From Benincasa hispida (Eukaryota > Streptophyta > Magnoliopsida > Cucurbitales > Cucurbitaceae), in assembly GCF_009727055.1 (NCBI RefSeq), contig NC_052349.1, forward strand, positions 33,447,138 through 33,511,137: a stretch of 64,000 nucleotides of DNA, given 5' to 3'. The translations under genes and the position numbers were made by a program. The notes under the pieces are model-generated. The model saw only the letters and a list, made by a program, of their open reading frames with translations, was not told the origin of the DNA and did no database searches. Below, one piece after another: positions 55,417-64,000 of the stretch (positions within the stretch are counted from its first letter, which is position 1; every line of letters begins with the position of its first letter).

Positions 55417-56632
55417 TTGAAAGAAGATCATATTGGAAGTCATCAACCTCACAGTAAACTAATATTGAAAGAAATGACCAAAGATACTACAGATAAATCA
55501 ACAAATGTTGTTGATGAACTTGGTCTATCAACAATGATTGTTGCTCCATCACATTCTTCTAAAGAGTTGAGAATGCCTCGATGTAGTGAGAGGATTGTTC
55601 ATCAACTTGAACACTATATGGGTTTAACAGAAACTCAAGACATCATACTTGATGATGGTCTAGAGGATCCATTGTCCTTTAAACAGGCAATGGAAGATAT
55701 TGATAGAGAACAATTGATAAAAGCCATGGACGTAGAAATGGAGTCCATGTACTTCAATTATGTTTGGGATCTTATAGATCAACCACATAAGGTTAAACCT
55801 ATAGGTTGTTAATGTATCTACAAGAGGAAAAGAGACCAAACTAGCAAGGTGTAAACCTTTAAAGCCAGATTCGTGGCAAAAGGTTTTACCCAAAGGGTGG
55901 GGGTTGACTATGAAGAAACCTTCTCTTTTGTTGCCATGATAAAATCAATAAGAACCTTCTTATCCATTGCCACATATTATGACTATGAATATGGCAAATG
56001 GATGTCAAGACAAATTTTTTGAATGGCCATCTTGATGAAAGTATTTTTATGTCTCAACCAGAAGGGTTCATTAAACAGGGTCAAGAACAAAAGGTTTATA
56101 AGCTTAAGAGATCCATGGGTTGAAGTAAGCTTCTAGATCCTAGAATATAAGATTTGACACTGCGATCAAGTTTTATGGCTTTGAATAGAATGTTGACGAA
56201 CCTTGTGTATACAAGAAAATAGTCAACAAAAGTGTAGCATTTTTGGTACTTTATGTTGATGATATCTTGCTCATTGGGAATGAGACAAATTACCTTGCTG
56301 ACATAAAAAGATGGTTAGCAACACAGTTTCAAATGAAAGATTTGGGAAATGCTCAATATGTTCTTGGGATTCAGATTTTTCGAAATCGAAAGAATGGAAC
56401 CTTAATACTATCTCAGGGATCTGATGTTGACAAAATGTTGTCAAGATATAACATGCAAAATTCCAAAAAGAGTATGTTACCTTTTAGACAGGGAATTCAC
56501 CTGTCAAAGAAACAGTGTCCTAAGACACCTCAAGAAGTTGAGGAAATCAAAAGAATTTCATATGCATCGACAGTTGGGAGTCTGATGTACGCTATGTTCC
56601 TTTCCCATTCTGACATATGCTTATTGATTCTA
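55417..56632 (+). pseudogene. Copia unit 4 hinge and reverse transcriptase, truncated
   Basis: The hinge frame (55417-55812) has LRMPRCSERIVHQLEHYMGLTETQDIILDDGLEDPLSFKQAM and VEMESMYFNYVWDLIDQPHKVKPIGC. The RT fingers continue ([25 protein letters not shown]) with indels. The palm frame (56243-56653) carries intact YVDD at 56252-56263, then DIKRWLATQFQMKDLGNAQYVLGIQIFRNRKNGTLILSQ and VGSLMYAMFLSHSDIC. At 56626-56632 it switches into the end of an LTR. The RNase H is missing entirely. Confidence 0.84.
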
Positions 56633-56665
56633 ATTTTCTCTACTGCATATTAATATACTCTATCA
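56626..56665 (+). mobile_element. Copia LTR stub between units 4 and 5
   Basis: Only the last 40 bases or so of the LTR remain (TATGCTTATTGATTCTAATT onward to TATCA), matching 36728-36777. TATGCTT at 56626-56632 belongs both to the RT text (GACATATGCTTTGC in unit 3) and to the LTR (CTATGCTTATTGATT in unit 2): 7 bases of microhomology. Confidence 0.82.
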
Positions 56666-56667
56666 AT

Positions 56668-56679
56668 TGGTATTAGAGC
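56668..56679 (+). other. Copia unit 5 primer binding site
   Basis: TGGTATTAGAGC, one mismatch from the initiator tRNA-Met complement. Confidence 0.8.
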
Positions 56680-58753
56680 ATGATTTAAGCACTCAATTGT
56701 CGTTTGAGTTTGGTGGGTGTTCTTCATAAACAGTATGAAAATAGTGGATTGATATGATTTTTCTTCTCAAAGTTTTGGAATTTGAATCTTTTCAATTATG
56801 TTGTAACTCTTGTAATTGGCTCTTGTTTGATGGGCCTTAATGTGTGTTTGAGATTCTGTAATTCGTTTGGAGTCATTAGAGTCGCAATTAGGATGTAGAA
56901 GTGAAGAAGGTCGAAGCAGCAAGAACTGGAAATGCAAATTTCTACAAGATACTCGATGCTTGATGAAATACTCGATGGTATTTCATGAAATACTCGATGC
57001 ACAATGCCATACTCGATGGTACTCAATGCATTTACTCGATGATATTTCATGAAATACTCGATGCACGATGCCATACTTGATGGTACTTGATGCATTTACT
57101 CGATAATATTTCATGAAATACTCAATACTCGATGCATGATGCCCTACTCGATGGTCGATGGCATCTACTCAATAGTATTTTTGTGAAATATTTGGTGTTT
57201 GATGATGCTGGTTGCCATACTCGATGCACACTGGCATACTCGATGCCAGTTGCTTGTTGATACTCAATGGGTTTTGCCTAGTTCAAGGCGATCTGAGCGG
57301 TCCAAAAGCTTTTTGAATACGGTTTTGCTGTTTTTTTTTTTTTTTTTGTAATAGCTAGGCCTTTGTTTGCTTGGAGATGCCAAAACCAAAAACTGTATCA
57401 GTTTTGTGTTTAATTATTTATGCATTTCATGTATGTTATAATTAAATAAATCTTGAATATGCATAAACTATGCCATGTAGAATTAAAAATCCCACCATAG
57501 AAAGCGTGTTACATGCATTGAAGTATGTTATAAATTTTTTATAATGTACCATATGCATGTATAGGGTTTCAATTGTTTTAATATAAAGGTTGTGTTAAAT
57601 ATTGAATGCCTTTGATGTATGTTATGGATGTTTAGGATGTCTATTTTTTGTACGTTGTTAAAATATGAATTAGACATTAAAATCGATAAACAAAGATAAG
57701 AAGCATGCTCACTTAGGTTAATAACTTGTTTTAATAGTTAAAATAGGGCTGTTATCTTATAAAATTTGGTTACAGACTCAATCAGTTCACAATCTTGTCT
57801 AAGGCTGGGGGTACATAAGTCGACAGTTTACGTAACACCTTATACCTGGGGATTATGACTGAAATAACGAGAATTGATAATCAATTTTATGAGCATGCAT
57901 GAACGGTGTGAGGTTTAAAATTAGTTTTAACCTAGACATCATAGGTTAAATCCAAACATAAACGTTATACTTGGATAATAAACACATAGACTTAGGTTGT
58001 TTAAAATTAGTTGTAATAAACCTAAGTTAAAACAATACCTGAACATTTAGAACACTTAAGTGGGAGATTAACAATATATATGATATATCGTTTTTAGCTC
58101 TCACGTCCTCAAGAGTTCACACCGTGAGATCCATGCTCGACTTCATGTCGATTTTAACTTGATTGCTTCATTCAGAAAGTGTTTGCATGGGTCAATAACA
58201 AGTTGAATGAGGGATGTAGTTCTTAGTAAGTGGGTGAAGGAAATGTGTCAACGTATCCTATGGTTTCCTCCATTAGTTTGAACGGTGAGGTTCCTATGTT
58301 GCGCCTACTGTCGTTTTTAAATGGCATTAGCTAATCGTTGACAGTGGCGATCCCTTCGGAGGGTTGTAACATTGGATTCAGAACAACCCAAGCTTCTTAA
58401 ATGAATAGGGTCTTATAGTATCGTCTTGCACATTGTCTTCCAATCTAGGGGCATGTTCATATTGTTCTATAAGATCTAAAAATGGGGGGTCACACTTACA
58501 GAATTACTAAGTGTAGTATGTTCTTCACCAGAAAATGGTAACTAAATAACTGTCGGAATATGAAATATTCTAGAGACAGTATTTAGTCAAGAATGTCTTA
58601 CTTTAGTGAAGGAATATTTGATTGCCTCAAGTAACACTTATCCTAACTCACTATAATTGCAAATAAATAAAGATCTATGGGTACTTTATTAGTTTTAGCT
58701 AAAAACTTGATTTGGATGCACTTTATTAATAGATTTTGTTTAAATGTTTCAGA
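56680..58753 (+). other. Copia unit 5 noncoding leader (about 2.1 kb)
   Basis: Collinear with the unit 4 leader, including the TACTCGATG array, the single CACACCGTGAGATCCATGC block (58070-58245) and the CCCTTCGGAGGGTTG motif (about 58353). It has a T run at 57332-57348. It ends TTTAAATGTTTCAGAG before the gag start, which looks like a 3' splice site. Confidence 0.78.
56948..57250 (+). repeat. 64-bp tandem array built on TACTCGATG, unit 5
   Basis: Palindrome TATTTCATGAAATA at 56979-56992, 57043-57056 and 57107-57120, exactly 64 bases apart. It is set in repeats of TACTCGATGCACGATGCCA and similar strings, and continues in degraded form to about 57270. Confidence 0.85.
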
Positions 58754-59600
58754 GTGTCAAACTCAATAATACAACTTCTAGCTTCTGATACATTTAACAG
58801 AGAGGGTTATTCCACTTGGAAGTCACATCTAAACATGATATTAGTAGTTGATGATGATCTGAGGTTTGTGTTAATGGAGGAATGTCGTCCTATTCCCAGT
58901 TTGACGGCAAACCGAAGCATTCGGGATGCCTATGATAGGTGGGTAAGGGTGAATGAAAAGGCTAAGGCCTTTATCTTAGCAAGCATATCTAATGTGCTCA
59001 ACAAGAAACATGAACCCATGCCACAGCCAGTGAAATTATGGCGTCATTACTGGATATGTTTGGGCAACCATCATCTTCTGTTCGACACGAGGCTATAAAA
59101 TATGTCTATAACTCACGAATGAAAGATGGAACCAATGTCAGGGAACATGTTCTAGACATGATGGTTCATTTTAATGTCGCTGAAGCTCACGAAGCTATCA
59201 TAGACGAAACTAGTCAAGTTAGTATGATATTAGAGTCTCTTCCGAAGAGCTACCTAACCTTCCGTACTAATGTCGTAATGAATAAGACAAGTTACAATTT
59301 GACTACTTTATTAAAAGAATTACAGACTTATCAATCAATGATGAAATTGAAATAGAGTGACGCAAATATTGTTTCACGACAAAAGAAATTTCTGAAGGGT
59401 TCTTCGTCAGGAACGAAACCAGCTGACAAAAAGAAGTTTGCCCTTCTTCATCTAAAGACAAAAGAGTACATATGAAGAAAAAGGGAAAAGGGAATAAACA
59501 ACCCACTGCAAAGAAAAACAAGGCTCCCAAAGGAAAATGTTTCAATTGTGGAGAAGATGGGCATTGAAAAGGGAACTGCCCGAAGTATTTGGCTGAGAAG
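58754..59600 (+). pseudogene. Copia unit 5 gag
   Basis: The start codon position reads GTG (58754) where unit 4 has ATG. An open frame from 58736 gives VSNSIIQLLASDTFNREGYSTWKSHLNMILVVDDDLRFVLMEECRPIPSLTANRSIRDAYDRWVRVNEKAKAFILASISNVLNKKHEP. A one-base deletion near 59025 shifts to MASLLDMFGQPSSSVRHEAIKYVYNSRMKDGTNVREHVLDMMVHFNVAEAHE (59038-59355). The knuckle near 59537-59580 reads CFNCGEDGH*KGNC, with all ligands kept and one stop (Trp to TGA). Copia UBN2-type gag. Confidence 0.84.
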
Positions 59601-59990
59601 AAAGAAAAAAAAGCAAACCATGGTAAACCATATTTACATTTATTTGAAACAAATTCAGTGAAAAATTCTCATTCGACCTGTATATTAGATTCAAGAGCCA
59701 CTAACCATGTTTGCTCTTTTCTACAGGAAACTAGTTCTTGGAAACAACTCTCAAAGTACAAAATGACTTTCAAGGTGGGAACAGGGGAAGTCATTTTAAT
59801 AGAAGCAGTGAGAGTGTCAGATTTTTTTTCGGAGATTCTTTTGTGTTGTTAAGAAATGTATATTATGTACTAAAGATGAAAAGAAACTTAATCTCCATTT
59901 CATGTCTACTTGAAAATATGTATAAAGTATCTTTCGAGGTTAATGAAGTGTTCATTTTTTCAAGAGGTGTTCGTATTTGTTTTATAGACT
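59589..59990 (+). pseudogene. Copia unit 5 protease, active site DSRA
   Basis: ILDSRATNHVCSFLQETSSWKQLSKYKMTFKVGTGEVILIEAVRV, with DSRA at 59688-59699 in place of DSGA, then a frameshift near 59815 to FGDSFVLLRNVYYVLKMKRNLISISCLLENMYKVSFEVNEVFIFSRGVRIC. Shares the Gly-to-Arg change with unit 4. Confidence 0.82.
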
Positions 59991-60900
59991 TGAAAATAAC
60001 TTGTATGTGTTAAAGCCAACTGAAGCAAAAACCATTTTAAATATAGAGATGTTTAAAACGGCAGAAACTCAAAATAAAAAACGGAAAATTTCTCCTAACG
60101 CCTATCTTTGGCATCTTAGACTTGGTCACATAAATCTCAACAAGATTGAGAGATTAGTTAAAAATGGTCATTTAAATCTGTTAGAAGACAGTTCTTTATC
60201 TTCTTGTGAGTCATTTCTTGAGGGAAAAATCACTAAAAGATCTTTTACTAGAAAAGGTCTTCATGCCATAGAACCCTTCGAACTTATACATTCAGACCTT
60301 TGTGGTCCGATGAATGTAAGAGCACGAGGAGCATATGAATATTTTGTCAGTTTTATTGATGACTATTCTAGATATGGCTATATTTACTTAATAAGTCACA
60401 AGTCTGAAACTCTTAAAAAGTTCAGGGAATTCAAGACCGAAACACAAAACTTATTAGGTAAAAGAATTAAAACCCTTCGATCAAATCGCGGTGGTGAGTA
60501 TATGGATTTACAATTCCAGAACTATTTGGTAGATCATGGAATTCAATCCCAACTCACAGCACCTAGAACACCACAATAGAACGGTGCTACAGAAAGGAGA
60601 AACCGAACCTTGTTAGACATGGTTTGATCAATGATGAGTTTTGCTCAGTTACCTTAATGCTTTTGGGGGTATGCAGTATAGACTGCGGTATATTCTGAAC
60701 ATGGTTCCCAGAAAAGTGTTTCTGAAACACCGTATGAGTTATGAAAATGACGTAAAGGTAGTTTACATTACTTTCGGGTCTAGGGATGTCCAGCACTCGT
60801 ATTGGTACAAAACCCTAAGAAATTGGAACGACGTTCAAAGTTATGCCTCTTTTTTGGATACCTGTAAGAAACAAAAGAGGATTGTTCTATGATCCCTAAG
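59977..60900 (+). pseudogene. Copia unit 5 integrase
   Basis: An open run of 200 codons (59977-60579), the longest integrase frame of the family here. It has pre-integrase LWHLRLGHINLNKIERLVKNGHLN and CESFLEGKITKRSF (second zinc Cys changed to Phe), then IHSDLCGPMNVRARGAYEYFVSFIDDYSRYGYIYLI with the first Asp. The second motif reads RSNRGGEY: Asp to Asn (AAT, 60484-60486). TPQ is followed by TAG in place of the second Gln, then NGATERRN keeps the Glu. Later text (ALPQCFWGYAV, SETPYEL) has more stops and shifts. Confidence 0.86.
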
Positions 60901-60935
60901 AAGATAAAGTATTTGTTTCGAAAAATGCTACATTC

Positions 60936-61969
60936 TTGGAAGAAGATCATATTGGAAGTCATCAACCTCACAGTAAACTAGTATTGAAAGAAATGACCAA
61001 AGATACTACAGATAAATCAACAAAAGTTGTTGATGAAGCTGGTCCATCAACAACGGTTGTTGCTCCATCACATTCTTCTCAAGAGTTAAGAATGTCTCGA
61101 CGTAGTGGGAGGGTTGTTCATCAACCTGAATGCTATATGGGTTTAAAAAAACTCAAGACATCATACTTAATGATGGTCTAGAGGATCCATTGACCTTTAA
61201 ACAAGCAATGAAAGATGTTGATATGGAACAATGGATAAAAGCCATGGACATAGAAATGGAGTATATGTACTTCAATTATGTCTGATATCTTGTAGATCAA
61301 TCACATGAGGTTAAACCTATATGTTGTAAATGGATTTACAAGAGGAAAAGGGACCAAACTGGCAAGGTGCAAACCTATAAAGCCAGACTCATGGCAAAAG
61401 GATTTACCCAAAGGGAAGGGGTTGACTATGAAGAAACCTTTTCTCCTGTTGCCATGATAAAATCAATAAGAATACTCTTATCCATTTCCATATATATGAC
61501 TATGAAATATGGCAAAAGGATGTTAAGACAACGTTTTTTAATAGCCATCCTGATGAAATTATTTTTATGTCTCAACAAGAAGGGTTCATTAAACAGAATC
61601 AAGAACGAAAGGTTTGTAAGCTTAAGAGATCCATTTATGGGTTGAAGCAAGCTTCTAGATCCTAGAATATAAGTTTGATATTGCGATCAAGTTTTATGGC
61701 TTTGAATAGAATGTTGACGAACCTTGTGTATACAAGAAGAAAGTCAATAAAACTGTAGCATTTTGGTACTTTATATTGATTACATCCTACTCAATGGGAA
61801 TGAGACAAGTTACCTTACTGACATAAAGAGATGGTTAGCATCACAACTCCAACTGAAAAATTTGGGAGATGCTCAATATATTCTTGGGATTCAGATTTTT
61901 CGAAATTGAAAGAACATAACCATAACACTATCTCAGGTATCTTATATTGACAAAATGTTGTCAATATAT
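60936..61969 (+). pseudogene. Copia unit 5 hinge and reverse transcriptase, cut by LTR-D
   Basis: The hinge frame (60936-61181) holds LRMSRRSGRVVHQPECYMGL. RT fingers read [37 protein letters not shown] (61367 onward), followed by frameshifts and RSIYGLKQASRS. The palm box has decayed to YIDY where YVDD is expected (about 61780). Reading continues to IDKMLSIY at about 61968, where LTR-D is inserted. RT palm end and RNase H are not in the window. Confidence 0.82.
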
Positions 61970-64000
61970 TGTTAGGGTTGATGCCATAAATCTCGTAGGG
62001 TCCTGTAGTTTATAAACATTTGTATGAACAAACGCTTTGTAATTTATAATATGAGATATTTTATTGACTTCTGTATATGAAATAAGAGATATTTTAGTTG
62101 CATTAACCACAAACCATTAAACTAAGATCCCTTGTTATCGTTGGAACTTAAGCATGTATGTGGAGACATACAAGTGGATCGTGCTTTAAATGATAACCTA
62201 AATAGTTTGTAGTATATGGATAAAGGATGGAAACCTTATCCTAGTGACACTACGAGTGTGGCCTGCTTCGTAGGTGTTACAAATGTTGTAAAGTTCTAGA
62301 AATGGTCCAATCCTGATCATTCGTGTATTAGACATGCGAGCGGGGATACTCTATACAAAGGAGTTTGTATAAGACCGGACCATGAAATGTTTAGTCTCAT
62401 TATATAATGTCATTCATGACAGAGACTTTCATTTCACTAGGATGACCATAGGTAACATGACCTTAATTTTGAGTGAGTTGTGAACTCATTCCTATTAGGG
62501 CGGTCCTTTGATTTGCATGGGTGCGAGTGGCCAAATCGACGACTCAAACCTACCACTTTGGGATTCGTCTGATTGGAGAGCTGGGAACTCAGCTACTCAA
62601 GATGGAATTCACTCCTTCCCCGAAGTAGGGGTAAGTAGATAAATTGTTCCCTTAAGGGCTGATTCCGAGGCTTGAACAATGTGGCGCCACATCTTCTCTT
62701 CGCTCGAGAAGGGTTTACTCATAGTTGGACTATGATGTATTGTTCATTAGAGAAATCAGTGGTACTTAAGGAGTTAGATGTAACTATAGGGGCAAAACGG
62801 CATTTTGGCCCAGCCGTACGTACAAGCGATTTGTAAAGGGTCATCGTACTGTTGATTGGTTATATCGGATGGACACAAAAATATATTTGTAGTGCAAGAG
62901 TGAAGCTGTCGGTTTTTAGTGGAGTGCCTGATAGTTAACGGATGGTGGATATCGTGATTAAAGAGTTTAGTCAGTTATTCACGTACCGTTAGAGCTTCAA
63001 GCTACAAGTCCATAAGGTCCCCTTGGTAGCTCAATGGATTCATGTTGGGAATCAGTTTTTAGGTTAGTTTGAAATGTTCAAATTAACAAGAGGGAATTTG
63101 AGTTTTCAGGTTAGTTTGAAGTGTTCAAATTAACAAGAGAAAATTTGATCATATATGATAGAATTAAATTGATTCAATTATATGTGATATAATTGATTTA
63201 ATGTATTTGATATATTATTATTTGATTGGAGGAATTAATATGAATATGATTTATATTAAATGCCATAAAGGAGAAAAAAACTATGGTTTATATGTTGCAT
63301 ATGATATAATATTAAAACTATAGGTTATAAATATCATATGATAAATTAGTTATTATATTTATTTATAATAAATTAATTATAAGATAATTGATTTTTGTTT
63401 TCTCTAAATAACCACCTTCGTGGGAGGTTTTAATTGGTTTTTGGAAATTGATGGATAAAGATTAAAATAGTTGTCATTTTGTCAGCCCACGATAAGCAAA
63501 GCAAGTTATACGATAGCTTGTTGAGAGAGTAAACGATCGATCGAGTTTTCTATACGATAGTTACTTGCTTGCTACACGATCGAGTACCAAGTCTATACGA
63601 TATACTTCTTCTTCTTCTGTTGCATACTCGATCATCTACACGATCATCTAGTTCCTCTTTCCCTCTACCCAAATCCATACAGAGCCCACAACTCCTGGAT
63701 CCTCACACCGAGAATACCAAGGTAGCCTCATGGTGGTGTCGAGTTTCGTTCGAGGATTTTACAGTTCGTGTTGTTTTTTAAATTTCTCATTGCGTTCGTG
63801 CTGATTCAACGCGTTCGAGTTCGATCGAGGAAATATGTGAAGAAATAGTTCTTCAAAGGTATTTTCTTACTCAATCCTTTTGTATTTAACTTAGAAACAT
63901 GTTGTAATTTACCATTGATGCATAACTATTTTGTTTGATTGTAAATGTTTATGTTCTTTCACAATGGGATTTGGAACGATCTGCTTTCGCTCATTGGTTC
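61970..64000 (+). mobile_element. LTR-D copy 2, runs off the right edge
   Basis: Starts TGTTAGGGTTGATGCC at 61970, inside the copia RT text of unit 5, and is collinear with LTR-D copy 1 (1507-3731) to about the last 20 bases of the window. Left flank TATAT. Whether it is a solo LTR or the 5' LTR of a full element cannot be told here. It holds an AT-rich middle (63120-63400) and CGATCG-type motifs at 63515-63660. The 70-codon ORF at 63569 is not kept in copy 1. Confidence 0.8.

Overview
The window is intergenic plant DNA made almost entirely of LTR retrotransposons. The elements carry plant-type Ty1/copia and Ty3/gypsy (Athila-like) polyproteins. Their primer binding sites match plant initiator tRNA-Met (TGGTATCAGAGC) and tRNA-Asp (TGGCGCCGTTGCCGGGGA). 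The DNA is AT-rich, and I found no intact host gene, tRNA gene, rRNA gene or organelle insert. A eudicot is likely. A cucurbit is my impression from the look of the copia polyprotein, but I could not verify it.

Layout. (1) One copia family runs on the + strand through the whole window as five head-to-tail units. Unit 1 is 597-4863 plus 34619-34842. Unit 2 is 34843-47762. Unit 3 is 47763-51199. Unit 4 is 51202-56665. Unit 5 is 56668-61969. Units are joined by LTRs that are complete (45862-47762), part-inverted (50487-51199) or reduced to a stub (56626-56665). Units 1 and 2 share a deletion of reverse transcriptase and RNase H. Units 3-5 once had complete gag-pol and are now full of stops and frameshifts. 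(2) A five-level nest sits in the unit 1 LTR. Ath-G (4864-34613, +) holds Ath-A (10646-31935, -), which holds LTR-C copy 1 (13851-15652 plus 25768-26027), which holds Ath-B (15653-25762, -). Target-site duplications support the layers: GAGTA/GATTA for Ath-G, CATGT for Ath-A, GTAC for LTR-C and CTTTG for Ath-B. (3) Further solo LTRs are LTR-D copy 1 (1507-3731), LTR-H (37104-39149) and LTR-C copy 2 (40310-42229). A second LTR-D (61970 onward) leaves the right edge. An inverted Ath-G-like LTR fragment (1-596) lies at the left edge.

All coding parts are broken. The best-preserved proteins are the Ath-A integrase (catalytic D-D-35-E intact), the Ath-B protease and gag, and the unit 5 integrase. 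Ath-A has separate active-site substitutions in protease, reverse transcriptase and RNase H. Assembly gaps: 792 N at 29034-29825 in Ath-A gag, and one N at 34431 that stands for about 31 missing bases.

The most unusual signals are structural. They are the shared-deletion copia derivative, the long copia leader with a 64-bp palindrome array, the 9-mer CATCGAGTA/TACTCGATG shared by an Athila LTR and that leader, repeated polypurine-tract-like motifs in the Athila 3' regions, a self-inverted duplication in unit 3, and microhomology junctions between copia units.
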